Below, one piece after another: positions 6,814 through 15,436 of a DNA stretch of 25,787 bases (positions are counted from its first letter, which is position 1; every line of letters starts with the position of its first letter). The position numbers and the translations under genes are program-made. This DNA comes from a virus, in IMG/VR virus record IMGVR_UViG_3300033552_000051, positions 1 to 25,787 of that record, one strand, 5' to 3'. Under the pieces are notes generated by a model. It saw only the letters and a list, made by a program, of their open reading frames with translations. It did not search any database and was not told where the DNA came from.

Positions 6814-9065
6814 TGGACTATAGATTCTACTTGCGTGATCCAAAAGTTACGACTGCATGGACTGAAATTGACGAACCGGACGGATGGGATGCGTTATCTA
6901 TCACTATGCAACGATCAGACGCGTATACGGGCTTAGAAAACGTATATTCTGACAATATTACTTTTGTTGATGCAGGGGCTAAGTATTTACAAGGCATATT
7001 TGATATTTATTTATTTGATGCTCTCATAGATTTTAAATGGGAATATTACTGTAATGGCATATTGATTGAATCATTCTTTGGATCAATTAATATGATTACG
7101 TACTCTGAAATAAACAATAAAATTTCTGTTAAGATTGAAGAATCGAGCTTTTCAAGAAAGTTATTAAATAGGATAGATACGGTAGTTAATTTAGATGTAA
7201 ATACGTCTATTGAAGGTAACGCAATAAGCACTTTAACTAAAGTAGATTTGCCGTTGCATTCTAAAATAATATCATTACAGTCTACATTCATTAAAAATGA
7301 CTTCTTGTCGGATTATCAAGAACTAGGAATTAATGATGAATCTTTTAATGCGCTTTACTTTCCGTTAGATGTATCATCCGATGAATTTGAAACGGCGGCT
7401 GGAACGACGGTAATGTTTGATATAAATGCACCATTACCGTACTCAAAAAGGTACTTGTTTACGGCTCCCGTTGCTGGCACATATACATTCAAATACGATT
7501 TGAAGGGTTTTGTACAAGAAACAACCGCAGGGATACGGTCGTTTAACTTTTCTATAGCTTTTGCCACATCGTCCAATGTTTTGTACCAAGTAAAACCCGT
7601 AACGGCACATTCTCAAACAGGTGGCACAATAACCATTCCTTATGACTTATCAGGAACATTTGACATTCTACTAGCCAGCGGCGAAAGCGTAGCTTTATTT
7701 TCAAGGCTATTTAATTCAACTCCAAGTAGGAGCTCTGACTTAAGGCAAGTTATGGAAATATCTAAACTTTCAATTCAAAGCTATTCGGTTTATGAATCAT
7801 CCAAAGCTAAGGCATATAAAGTATACGAAGCACTTAATCGGATAGTTGAATCAATAACAGATACCCAAGACGCTATACGGTCGGACTTCTTTGGTCGTAC
7901 AGACTCATCACCGTTTGCATATAGCTCAAATGGCTGCGGTTCTTGGCTAACAACATTAACAGGTAAGGCGTTAAGAGAGTTTGTTAATGACAAGGTTATG
8001 ATAGGCTCAGCTATGTCTTTAAAGACTTTATTTGACGCTTTGGATTGTGAATACTCGATAGGGTTTAGGGTTGAGGAAATAGCAGGTAAGTTATATTTGA
8101 GGGTTGAGCCTAAGGAGTATTTTTACAACGCTACTACTGTAATGCAGTTTGCAAATGTTTCCGATATTAAAAAGTCAATTTCGACTAAAGACATTTATAA
8201 TAATTTTGAGATAGGATATGGAAAATGGCAAATAGAAGAGATAAACGGTATTGATGAAATTAACACACAGCACCAATATTCTATTCCAATAACGACAGGA
8301 AGCAATAAACTAAGCAAGATAAGTACATTTGTTGCTGGAGCCTACGCTATCGAGTATACTCGTAGACAGCAATTCAAAATAACCCCAACAACCGATTGGA
8401 AATTTGATGATGATAATTTCTGGATTGCATTATCAAGAGTAAATCAAACATTTACAACACTTGTTAGCGATCCCTATAAATTAAAAGGTGTAACATATCC
8501 ACACACGTATTTAGCAGGAACGGTACCAGAGCGAAACGAAGCGTTTAGTTATGTGAACAACTATTTAGTACCCGAAACGGGGTATAACATAAGGTTATCG
8601 CCAACTCGTATGGCTATGAATTGGCATCCTATATTGGCGGCTTCTATTACTCAAGATTTGACTAAGAATGTAAAGTTTCAATCCGGTCAAGGAAACATAC
8701 AAGAGTCAGATAAATTAATTGACTTGTGCGAGCCTACTATTTTGGAAATACAGCAAAACATGGACATAAGCCGTGGTTTATTTGAAGTATTTAAACGGGA
8801 TGCGTTCTATAAACCTATACTTTATCAGTTCGAATATCCAGGAACATTCACAGATTTTAGGTTTTTACGATTAAATTCTAATAAAAGCATAGAGTTTTCA
8901 TGCAATTCTACTAACTTTATCAAAGGATTCATAAAAGAAATTGTTTTTGAGCCAAATAGTGAAGAAGGGGGAATCCTACAAATATCTGCGTACGAATCAG
9001 GTTGTACACTTGGAGCGTTCGATGAAAGTTTTGATAATAGTTTTGATATAGGTACATGCCAATAA
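6813..9065 (+). CDS. baseplate / tail-tip structural protein (750 aa)
   Basis: A 750-aa protein encoded immediately after the tape measure, the position of distal-tail and hub proteins. It starts MDYRFYLRDPKVTTAW, with an N-terminal beta-rich region resembling a distal tail protein. It then shows a middle jelly-roll-like stretch (about 200-310, YLFTAPVAGTYTFKYDL) and further mixed alpha/beta sequence. The C-terminus (GAFDESFDNSFDIGTCQ) shares its pattern with the 132-aa protein at 2645-3043. No catalytic motif for a peptidoglycan hydrolase is visible. It overlaps the previous gene by one base and the next by 10 nt. 'Tail tip' comes from position, size and composition; the exact role (hub versus distal tail fusion) is unresolved. 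Confidence 0.7.
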   Translation: MDYRFYLRDPKVTTAWTEIDEPDGWDALSITMQRSDAYTGLENVYSDNITFVDAGAKYLQGIFDIYLFDALIDFKWEYYCNGILIESFFGSINMITYSEINNKISVKIEESSFSRKLLNRIDTVVNLDVNTSIEGNAISTLTKVDLPLHSKIISLQSTFIKNDFLSDYQELGINDESFNALYFPLDVSSDEFETAAGTTVMFDINAPLPYSKRYLFTAPVAGTYTFKYDLKGFVQETTAGIRSFNFSIAFATSSNVLYQVKPVTAHSQTGGTITIPYDLSGTFDILLASGESVALFSRLFNSTPSRSSDLRQVMEISKLSIQSYSVYESSKAKAYKVYEALNRIVESITDTQDAIRSDFFGRTDSSPFAYSSNGCGSWLTTLTGKALREFVNDKVMIGSAMSLKTLFDALDCEYSIGFRVEEIAGKLYLRVEPKEYFYNATTVMQFANVSDIKKSISTKDIYNNFEIGYGKWQIEEINGIDEINTQHQYSIPITTGSNKLSKISTFVAGAYAIEYTRRQQFKITPTTDWKFDDDNFWIALSRVNQTFTTLVSDPYKLKGVTYPHTYLAGTVPERNEAFSYVNNYLVPETGYNIRLSPTRMAMNWHPILAASITQDLTKNVKFQSGQGNIQESDKLIDLCEPTILEIQQNMDISRGLFEVFKRDAFYKPILYQFEYPGTFTDFRFLRLNSNKSIEFSCNSTNFIKGFIKEIVFEPNSEEGGILQISAYESGCTLGAFDESFDNSFDIGTCQ

Positions 9066-9496
9066 AACCATTCATACGTATGACTGAAACATTCTTTGAC
9101 CCATTGGTCGGAGATTGTACGGTTGATACCACAGAGTACTGTGAGCTTCATGAGGCGTATTTGTTGCCTTTCAAAAGGGGTGATGTGGTTAAATGGATTC
9201 AAGACATAGGGACTCTTTTATTAATTCAAGAATTGGCTGATTATAAAGTTGGCATTATTAAGGATTGTAAGTTAGTTCACGAAAACATTGGATCAATAAT
9301 TAAGGGGCCTAATCAATTATTTGTTACGGCTACAATACCAAATAATATTAATTTAAACGAATGTTTTGAGTTCGTTATTTACAATGAATACACTCCTGCG
9401 AATTGTAGCATATTGGCAGGTATTACATTTGATGGATTAGAAGCACTAGGTACGCTTATAGGGGATATTAATTGCACATTTAACGAATTAGAATAA
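9056..9496 (+). CDS. tail-associated hypothetical protein (146 aa)
   Basis: A 146-aa, beta-rich protein with five cysteines (first in GDCTVDTTEYCELHE), overlapping the preceding gene by 10 nt and abutting the next with TAATG. Its pattern of short strands (GTLLLIQEL, YKVGIIKDC, QLFVTATIP, CFEFVIYN) suggests a small beta-sandwich of the type found in baseplate or fibre-attachment proteins. No named family is recognised. Its position between a 750-aa tail-tip protein and a fibre-like protein makes a tail role likely, but this is inference only. Confidence 0.6.
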   Translation: MPIKPFIRMTETFFDPLVGDCTVDTTEYCELHEAYLLPFKRGDVVKWIQDIGTLLLIQELADYKVGIIKDCKLVHENIGSIIKGPNQLFVTATIPNNINLNECFEFVIYNEYTPANCSILAGITFDGLEALGTLIGDINCTFNELE

Positions 9497-10095
9497 TGGA
9501 TAAATTATTAGGGACTGACAAGGCTTCTCCTACGGGTAAAAATAAAATTAATGGAATCATAGACAAGCTTCGAGGTGGCTATCTAGGACAAGTTTTAGTT
9601 TCGTTAGGGAATGGAGTAACCGACCCTCAATGGTCTGACATAGTACCAAATATACCTGGAGGTACAGCAAATCAGGTTTTGACAAAAATAAATGCCACGC
9701 CTAATAGTTATGAATTTAGGGATACGTACAAGCCATTTGTAAACAATGCAGAAGTTGCAAATACGACAATATCAACAAATAATACTTTTCTTGGTGTTGC
9801 TAGTAAATCTGATTCGCCAAGAACTAATGTAATTACATTCGGACTTCAATCTTATGCGGTAGCTGAAACACAATTTAATGTTGAGTTGTTAAAAAATTCA
9901 GTATCTATTAAAACTTGGCAAACTTCTACAAATGATACATCTACAGACTTGGAATCCTATTCAGATATAAAGTCTATTAGCTATGTTGACCAAGCCGCTG
10001 CGGCTTCATCTACTTATCAAGTTAAAATAACTAAAGGTTCCGGCTCTGCTTCTATTGTGATTAGTAATTTTCAAATATATCTTTTAGGGGTATGA
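9496..10095 (+). CDS. short tail fibre-like protein (199 aa)
   Basis: A 199-aa protein with a two-part look. Residues 1-70 contain GGYLGQVLVSLGNGVTDPQW and NIPGGTANQVLTKINA, repeats of the kind found in phage fibre shafts (the 'GQVLTKxxxT' pattern). Residues 80-199 form a Thr/Ser/Asn-rich beta region (TNVITFGLQSYAVAETQFNV to YQVKITKG) suggesting a jelly-roll head that could bind a receptor. It overlaps both neighbours (TAATG before, ATGA after), so it is part of the tail-tip gene run. No enzymatic motif is seen. Fibre or baseplate appendage is the best reading. Confidence 0.6.
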   Translation: MDKLLGTDKASPTGKNKINGIIDKLRGGYLGQVLVSLGNGVTDPQWSDIVPNIPGGTANQVLTKINATPNSYEFRDTYKPFVNNAEVANTTISTNNTFLGVASKSDSPRTNVITFGLQSYAVAETQFNVELLKNSVSIKTWQTSTNDTSTDLESYSDIKSISYVDQAAAASSTYQVKITKGSGSASIVISNFQIYLLGV

Positions 10096-10532
10096 CCGTT
10101 TATTCAAAATCAAACACATTCACTATTACAGACGGATGCGATAACATGCTTATTGCATATCGTAATAATTTTAATGCGTATAATTTTGAATGGGAGTCTT
10201 TTGCTGGTACGTATCAGCAAGTGCGAATAGGGGCTTTCTTGCGAAGCGACAAGCCATCAAAAAAAGAGCAAGTATATCGTAAGTCTAACGGAGAGTACAG
10301 AAGGGGTAATACTTTTATTGACAAAACTATTGAATTACATAGTGATTTAGTAGATGAAGAAACAAGAGACGCTTTTATGGTTGCTCTTTCGCATTCCAAC
10401 TTTAAAATAAACGGTAAAGATTATTTTTGTTTTGGCGATATTGCTTATGAAGATAACGAGTACAATAACTTGGCTAATATAACAGCGGTGCTTTACGATC
10501 AAGGTTTTAATCAATCAAATATCCAATGTTAA
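10092..10532 (+). CDS. tail/baseplate protein (146 aa, putative)
   Basis: A 146-aa protein with DGCDNMLIAYRNNFNAYNFEWESF near the N-terminus split by aromatic residues, then EQVYRKSNGEY, a charged helix (DLVDEETRDAFMVAL) and SHSNFKINGKDY. This order (aromatic strand, YR...EY, acidic turn, helix, 'S..v.i' strand) recalls small baseplate proteins I have seen in Bacteroidota phages, but I cannot name the family. ATGA coupling joins it to the gene before, and it overlaps the portal start by 7 nt. Structural role inferred. Confidence 0.55.
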   Translation: MTVYSKSNTFTITDGCDNMLIAYRNNFNAYNFEWESFAGTYQQVRIGAFLRSDKPSKKEQVYRKSNGEYRRGNTFIDKTIELHSDLVDEETRDAFMVALSHSNFKINGKDYFCFGDIAYEDNEYNNLANITAVLYDQGFNQSNIQC

Positions 10533-12331
10533 GTCAGGATTATATAAATCAATTCTTAAAAAGTGATCCATACAAACATGAATCATACCACAAGGCCTTA
10601 GAAATAGCTAACGGATTAAAGGTTCACTCTAAAGGTGAAAAACCACTAAGTCTATTAAAGAAAGCACGCCCAAATGAGGCCCCCAAGTATCAATTATGGA
10701 GAGAGGAAAGGTTTACCCCTATCACTAAGACATACTTTCAAAAGGCCGTTACAACACTTTCTAAGATGCGTAAGGCCGAAGATTGGAATTACGGGTTCAA
10801 AGAAGAAAAGAATGCATACATTAAAAAATCATCTTTTAGGGACTATCTAACAAAGGATTATCCTTTCTTTGATTCATTTGATAACTGGCTATTCCAAGTT
10901 GCATGGACTACAATGTTTGAAGACCCTAACGCGGTTATTTGTTGTATTCCTTTGCCAAAAAAAGACCCTACAAACGATACGGAATATCTAAGGCCATTTA
11001 ACCGGATACGTGGAGCTGAATACATTTTAGACTTTATGGATGGGGAATACGCTACTGTAATTTCCGATGAAAAAAGCATGGTAACCGTAAATGACGCCCA
11101 GGTAAAAGAGGGTATTGTTTATTGGTTTTTTGATAGAGAGGCCATTCAAATATTTAAGCAAACAGGCAATAAAGATAAGTTTCAGTTCACTAATTTAGAT
11201 GACAGTGGAAAGCCTATGATTATTAATCATGGTTTTGGTCACATGCCTTGCTGGAAAATTGGAGGTAATCTAATCGACTTCGACAATGGATTCATGCTTT
11301 ATGATTCCCTTATTTCGGGCTGTGTAGACTTCTTTAATGAGGCTATCATGGACTTTTCAGATCACCAAGTCAATAAAGCTATTCACTTACACCCGGATAG
11401 ATGGGAGATTGCAGACGTTGAATGTAGGTCATGTAAGGGCACGGGTTCAATATTCGTAACACCTTCTAACGGGCCTAAGTATTCGGCTTCATGCAACGAT
11501 TGTCAAGGACAGGGTAAAATAGCGGTTAAATCTCCGTTTGGTGTTAAATATATTAAGGCAGGTCAAAAAGAAGGTGTAAATGAAGTTATAGCAACCCCAA
11601 CCCCTCCTATGGGTTACGCTTTGCGCGATATTGCATCTATGAAGATGTTGAAAGATGAGTACTTAGATGACATTAGACAAGGTTTATCGGGTATTAACAT
11701 GGAATTCATGCTGGAAAGCCCTACGGACGCGAGCGGTGTAAGTAAAGCGCAAGATCATGAAGGATTATATACATTAATGACTCAAGTTGCTAGAAATACA
11801 GTTGAAAACAACATTATGCCTTCATTCTACTTTACAGCAATGTACATGTATAATAAGCAGGTTAAGCCAGAAGAGATTGAAGAGTTTTTGCCAAGCGTAC
11901 AAGTGCCAGAGAAATTCGATATGGTTATTTCTTCGCTATTATCAGAAAAGGCGGTAAGCGCAAAGACTGCAGGGCTAGACGAAAGCATTACTTCAAATCT
12001 TGAAATATCTTATGCTAAAAAACAATGGGGAGAGTATAGCGACATTCCAAAGAAAATGGAAATTATCGCACGACATGATCCATTGAAAGGCCAAAGTTCA
12101 GAGGAAAAAATGACAACCCTAGCAAACGGAGGGTGTACAAAAGATGATTATATTTTAAGTAATCAAATTTATCACTTCACAGAACGCGCATGTGTTGAAA
12201 ATGCAGATTTCTTAGCCTTAGATTACGCTAAACAAGCTGTAATTTATGATAAATATACAAGTGAAGTAAGAAGCAAGGCCGTAACGGCTGTCCCTATAGT
12301 TAACAAAAATGGATTACCTGCAAATAATTGA
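10526..12331 (+). CDS. portal protein with DnaJ-like zinc motifs (putative)
   Basis: A 601-aa protein that should form the dodecameric ring at one capsid vertex through which DNA passes. The size, the segment order (N-terminal helices, mixed alpha/beta core, long C-terminal helices from about 420 to 480) and the position just before a MuF-like gene all fit a portal. Within the core, C300-x2-C303-x-G-x-G and C323-x2-C326-x-G-x-G form two CxxCxGxG motifs about 20 residues apart, as in DnaJ zinc domains, probably binding one zinc ion. It overlaps the next gene by 23 nt. The portal call is from context and general form; no single diagnostic motif proves it. Confidence 0.75.
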   Translation: MLSQDYINQFLKSDPYKHESYHKALEIANGLKVHSKGEKPLSLLKKARPNEAPKYQLWREERFTPITKTYFQKAVTTLSKMRKAEDWNYGFKEEKNAYIKKSSFRDYLTKDYPFFDSFDNWLFQVAWTTMFEDPNAVICCIPLPKKDPTNDTEYLRPFNRIRGAEYILDFMDGEYATVISDEKSMVTVNDAQVKEGIVYWFFDREAIQIFKQTGNKDKFQFTNLDDSGKPMIINHGFGHMPCWKIGGNLIDFDNGFMLYDSLISGCVDFFNEAIMDFSDHQVNKAIHLHPDRWEIADVECRSCKGTGSIFVTPSNGPKYSASCNDCQGQGKIAVKSPFGVKYIKAGQKEGVNEVIATPTPPMGYALRDIASMKMLKDEYLDDIRQGLSGINMEFMLESPTDASGVSKAQDHEGLYTLMTQVARNTVENNIMPSFYFTAMYMYNKQVKPEEIEEFLPSVQVPEKFDMVISSLLSEKAVSAKTAGLDESITSNLEISYAKKQWGEYSDIPKKMEIIARHDPLKGQSSEEKMTTLANGGCTKDDYILSNQIYHFTERACVENADFLALDYAKQAVIYDKYTSEVRSKAVTAVPIVNKNGLPANN

Positions 12332-13175
12332 TAAGTTAGAGGCCGACACCTCTATTATGTTAGATCAATTGAGCGCAACAACTGCGTCCAGTTCTATAGA
12401 AATAGAAGGTTTCCTTAACGACTTTTTAGCAACGCTTCAAAGAAACTCAGATGGAACCATTAAAAGTTCTGTAGAAAATCTAAAGGCGATTAATAAGCTA
12501 CGTCCTCAATTAAATGATTTCATTTCAAAAACAGAATACGGCCAACAGTCGATAAAATTCGCAGGTGAATACAAGGATTTAACACCATTGATGAACGATT
12601 ACTTCGCTTCAATGGCTTTAGAATTTAGTAAACCATTATTACTAAAAGAGGTATTAAATACTTCGATTCAATCTACAGTTGATAGTTTGGTTGGTTCTGG
12701 TATGGATGCCTCTTTTGGTGAGCCGATATTAAATATTTTTAAAACTGCCGTAACTAGCGGATCAGATAGAGCATCTATAAAGAATGCTATATCAAAGTAC
12801 TTGAAAGATGAAGGGAAGCTTAACAAATACGCTACCCAAGTATCAGAAGATGCAGTTCATCAATATACGTCTCATTACATCGACACAATAAGCGCAGATT
12901 TAGAGCTAGGGCATTACTACTTCAAAGGAACCAAGATAGCAGACTCACGGCCACAATGCGTTAAGATGGCAGGGTATTATTTTACAGCCAAGCAACTAAA
13001 ACAAGTTGTTGAAGATGGCATGAAATTAAACGCAGGTAAAGGCTGGCAAGGAATGATAGCCGGCACAAATTGGAACAACTACAAAGTATACCGTAATGGG
13101 CATAGGTGCAGACATTATGTTTTACCAATTTCTAAGGTAATATATGAGAAGGCTTTAAAGAAATGGGGTAATTAA
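12309..13175 (+). CDS. MuF-like minor head protein
   Basis: A 288-aa protein whose C-terminal 80 residues carry the Mu gpF-like signature: ADSRPQC at about 211-217, GKGWQGM at about 243-249 and NGHRCRHYVLPIS at about 263-275. This domain is found in minor capsid proteins encoded next to portals (Mu gpF, SPP1 gp7), which act in head morphogenesis and DNA ejection. The N-terminal two thirds is helical (coiled coil) and probably docks on the portal. The start at ATG 12309 overlaps the portal end by 23 nt. The stop overlaps by 4 nt the end of a convergent minus-strand gene. Confidence 0.85.
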   Translation: MDYLQIIDKLEADTSIMLDQLSATTASSSIEIEGFLNDFLATLQRNSDGTIKSSVENLKAINKLRPQLNDFISKTEYGQQSIKFAGEYKDLTPLMNDYFASMALEFSKPLLLKEVLNTSIQSTVDSLVGSGMDASFGEPILNIFKTAVTSGSDRASIKNAISKYLKDEGKLNKYATQVSEDAVHQYTSHYIDTISADLELGHYYFKGTKIADSRPQCVKMAGYYFTAKQLKQVVEDGMKLNAGKGWQGMIAGTNWNNYKVYRNGHRCRHYVLPISKVIYEKALKKWGN

Positions 13176-13303
13176 GGACAAGGAATAATTGCACCTGTTT
13201 GATCTGTGCACACGGTTTGGTTTTTATTTGGTTTTGGGTCGTCATTGTTTTTTTTACAAGACATGATTGAAGCAATTGCGAGTAATAATAATAACTTTTT
13301 CAT
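13172..13303 (-). CDS. small lipoprotein (43 aa)
   Basis: Read on the minus strand from ATG at 13303 to TAA at 13172. The protein starts MKKLLLLLAIASIMSC: two lysines, a leucine-rich core and a lipobox-like IMSC at residues 13-16, so signal peptidase II cleavage before C16 is expected. The mature part begins CKKNNDDPKP (charged, as in Bacteroidota surface-exported lipoproteins) and has two more cysteines (C32, C42). Its ATG overlaps the stop of the 60-aa gene upstream (ATGA). Candidate roles are superinfection exclusion, lysogenic conversion or an outer-membrane spanin; nothing in the sequence decides between them. It is convergent with the MuF gene, sharing 4 nt. Confidence 0.65.
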   Translation of the reverse strand: MKKLLLLLAIASIMSCKKNNDDPKPNKNQTVCTDQTGAIIPCP

Positions 13304-13482
13304 TTTTTATCTTTTAATTGGTCGTACAATATAATAATTTCACAGATGGCATCTACTTGATTTATCAATTCATTATGCTTGTCTTCGTATTCACGCTGAA
13401 ATTTACGAATAATTTTCTTTTCTTCTTCACAAAGCAGCACATTTGCAATCGTACAGCTATTTATGGGTTTTCTGTTTGCCAT
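13300..13482 (-). CDS. small helical hypothetical protein (60 aa)
   Basis: A 60-aa, highly charged, probably coiled-coil protein (KIIRKFQREYEDKHNEL) with a short hydrophobic patch near the end (ICEIIILYDQL) that is too short and too interrupted for a confident membrane span. It is the first gene of a two-gene minus-strand cassette and overlaps the lipoprotein start by 4 nt (ATGA), so the two are translationally coupled. Its 5' flank is the AT-rich divergent region shared with the glycosyltransferase operon. No family is recognised. A partner function with the lipoprotein is inferred from coupling. Confidence 0.6.
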   Translation of the reverse strand: MANRKPINSCTIANVLLCEEEKKIIRKFQREYEDKHNELINQVDAICEIIILYDQLKDKK

Positions 13483-13541
13483 TGTAGTAATATATAGTAT
13501 TATACGACAATATACAAAAAAAAGTTATATATTTTTATATC
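13483..13541. promoter_or_regulatory. AT-rich divergent intergenic region, probable promoters
   Basis: A 59-nt, almost purely A/T gap between a minus-strand gene and the first gene of the sugar-modification operon, the longest true gap in the head region. On the minus strand TATAAT lies at 13499-13504, 17 nt before the ATG. On the plus strand a TATATTTT run (near TAnnTTTG) lies about 7 nt before ATG 13542. Both are approximate, so this is called on layout (divergent starts) more than on motif. Confidence 0.4.
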
Positions 13542-14210
13542 ATGAATCTTTTAATTAAATATCCGACTCGATCAAGACCAGAACTATTCCTTAAAACACT
13601 AAAGGAGTACATTGATAATGAGTCAAAAACGAATGAAATAACATATTTGATTAGCTATGATTCAGATGATGTGTCGATGACAGAAAGCGTTATTAATACA
13701 GCCAAATCATTTTCGGATAATATTATTTTTGTAAAAGGCAATTCAAAAACAAAGATTCAGGCATGTAATGCAGATATTGAAAATGTAAAGGATTGGGATA
13801 TTATAGTCCTTATTTCTGATGATATGCACGTACAGATTTACGGATGGGACTATCAAATTGTTAAGGACATGGAAAAGATGTTCCCGGATACAAACGGATG
13901 CCTATGGTATCATGATGGAAGCTCCCAACGAGACATATCAACCCTTTCAATCGTGGGTAGAAAGTATTACGATCAATACGGTTATTTATATCACCCTTCT
14001 TACAAATCATTTTTCTGCGATAACGAATACACAGAGGTTGCTATCCGTAACGGTGCAATTAGATTTATTAATGGAGTCATTATAAAGCATCAGCACCCTG
14101 CATGGGGGCAAGGTATCCCAATGGATACACTTTACAATCACAATGACAAGTACTGGGGTGAGGATATGGCAAACTATAACGAAAGAAAAGCAAATGGATT
14201 CAGAGATTAA
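13542..14210 (+). CDS. GT-A type glycosyltransferase (putative)
   Basis: A 222-aa protein beginning MNLLIKYPTRSRP, the first beta strand of a Rossmann-like GT-A fold. A nucleotide-sugar region follows (YDSDD at 39-43) and then a DxD-like metal site in VLISDDMHVQ (SDD at 92-94). Late conserved residues (GWD, HQHPAWGQG, YWGEDM) fit an acceptor-side domain. There is no signal peptide or membrane segment, so it would act in the cytoplasm, transferring a sugar from an activated donor. It opens a six-gene cassette and overlaps the next start by 17 nt. Donor and acceptor are unknown. Confidence 0.75.
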   Translation: MNLLIKYPTRSRPELFLKTLKEYIDNESKTNEITYLISYDSDDVSMTESVINTAKSFSDNIIFVKGNSKTKIQACNADIENVKDWDIIVLISDDMHVQIYGWDYQIVKDMEKMFPDTNGCLWYHDGSSQRDISTLSIVGRKYYDQYGYLYHPSYKSFFCDNEYTEVAIRNGAIRFINGVIIKHQHPAWGQGIPMDTLYNHNDKYWGEDMANYNERKANGFRD

Positions 14211-14772
14211 ATTATCTATACTAGTGCCTACGGTTGTAGGGCGTGAACATTTATTTAGAGTATTGTTTTCAGAGTTGCAAAAACAGGGATTAGAAAAGCC
14301 TATTGAAATTATTGTTTGTAAGGATAATAAAGAATTGTCAATAGGATCAAAAAGGCAAAAGTTGATAGAAGACGCAAAAGGCGAATATATTGTTTTTGTT
14401 GATGATGACGATATGGTCGCATCTGATTATGTTGAACAAATATTAAACAACACAGGAAGTGACGCAATAGGCTTTCAAATAGAGTGTACGTTTGACGGTG
14501 TAGGTAAATGTTTAGCCTCGGCATCTCGTAGATACCAAGATTGGGGAGAAAATAGAGATGGATTTAGATACGTGCGTTCGATTTATCATAAAACACCTGT
14601 TCGTAGAGAATTAGCATTGAAAGCAGGATTTAAGGATATGCGATTTGGTGAGGACTATGATTACTCGATGCGAATTATGCCTTTAATTAAATCAGAGGCT
14701 TATATAAATAAGGTTATGTACTATTACAGATACGTTGGCGAATCACATAACGAAAAGTATGGAATCATCTAA
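14194..14772 (+). CDS. family 2-like glycosyltransferase
   Basis: From ATG 14194 the product is 192 aa. LSILVPTVVGREHLF at 7-21 is the classic first strand of GT2 enzymes, KGEYIVFVDDDDMV gives the DDDD metal site at 70-73, and GEDYDYSMRI near residue 153 gives the ED-type catalytic region. An upstream in-frame ATG at 14143 would add 17 residues, but the GT2 fold starts after the later ATG, so 14194 is preferred. It is shorter than many GT2 enzymes and has no membrane segment. Overlaps on both sides (17 nt and 14 nt) place it in the coupled cassette. Linkage and substrate are unknown. Confidence 0.85.
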   Translation: MDSEIKLSILVPTVVGREHLFRVLFSELQKQGLEKPIEIIVCKDNKELSIGSKRQKLIEDAKGEYIVFVDDDDMVASDYVEQILNNTGSDAIGFQIECTFDGVGKCLASASRRYQDWGENRDGFRYVRSIYHKTPVRRELALKAGFKDMRFGEDYDYSMRIMPLIKSEAYINKVMYYYRYVGESHNEKYGII

Positions 14773-15436
14773 AAAGTGTATTATACTTGCTGGCGCAATG
14801 GGTTCTTGGTACGAAGCAGGATCACGAAGACTAGAAAAGTCTTTAATGTTCAACGGTTACGCTTTCGACTTTAAATCATTCGATAAGATAGGCGGCAATT
14901 ACGATGCTTCATGTCCGTACAATATAAAAGCAGAAGCGATAGAATGGGCCGTTAATGCAGGCTATGAAATTATAATATGGTTAGACGCTTCTTTTTGGGC
15001 TTTAAGGGATATTATGCCATTCTTAGATATTGTTAACGGTGAAGGTTATTACATGGGAATGTCTGGGTATAATTGCGCTCAAACATGTTCCGACAATCAA
15101 TTACAGTATTTCGGAATATCAAGAGATGAAGCGGAGCATATGAACGAAACAAGTTCCGGAGCAATGGGTTTCAATATGGCAAACCCGACCGCTAAATCAT
15201 TTGTTGAGCAGTTTATTAAATCGGCAAAAGATGGAGCATTTAAAGGTTCTCGACTACATGACAACCAAAGCAAAGATTCACGGTTCTTATTCTGTAGGCA
15301 AGATCAATCATGCGCGTCTGTAATCGCTAATAAGTTAGGAATGAAACTAACTCCATTTGGAGAACAAGTTGCTTATTATCCGGAAGGCGATAAATCAATT
15401 TTAGATAAGGTAATTTTCACATTAAAAGGAATGTAA
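14759..15436 (+). CDS. nucleotide-sugar transferase-like protein
   Basis: A 225-aa protein from ATG 14759 (an in-frame TTG at 14735 would add 8 residues). It begins KKCIILAGAMGSWYEAG and has YEIIIWLDASFWALRDI (residues 69-85), where LDAS takes the place of the DxD motif in galactosyltransferase-like GT-A folds. Conserved-looking HMNETSSGAMGFNM and SRLHDNQSKDS follow. These features suggest a glycosyltransferase acting on phage or host glycans, supported by glycosyltransferases on both sides, but the family is not named with confidence. It overlaps the previous gene by 14 nt and meets the next as TAATG. Confidence 0.6.
   Translation: MESSKKCIILAGAMGSWYEAGSRRLEKSLMFNGYAFDFKSFDKIGGNYDASCPYNIKAEAIEWAVNAGYEIIIWLDASFWALRDIMPFLDIVNGEGYYMGMSGYNCAQTCSDNQLQYFGISRDEAEHMNETSSGAMGFNMANPTAKSFVEQFIKSAKDGAFKGSRLHDNQSKDSRFLFCRQDQSCASVIANKLGMKLTPFGEQVAYYPEGDKSILDKVIFTLKGM

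Noticed and set aside
8825-9202. 125-aa minus-strand open frame
   Set aside because: Antisense to the well-supported 750-aa tail protein and the next gene; no start context, no neighbours on that strand and low-complexity aromatic composition.
9992-10006. AAGCCG-CTG-CGGCTT palindrome
   Set aside because: Short stem within a fibre gene encoding an Ala run (QAAAAS); no T-run and no position suggesting regulation.
13172-13482. Rz/Rz1-like spanin pair
   Set aside because: The lipoprotein fits the outer-membrane half in size, but the 60-aa partner lacks an N-terminal membrane anchor and no holin or endolysin is nearby.
13499-13504. TATAAT on the minus strand as a sigma-70 promoter
   Set aside because: No matching -35 at proper spacing, and the host group uses a different consensus; kept only as part of a low-confidence divergent region.
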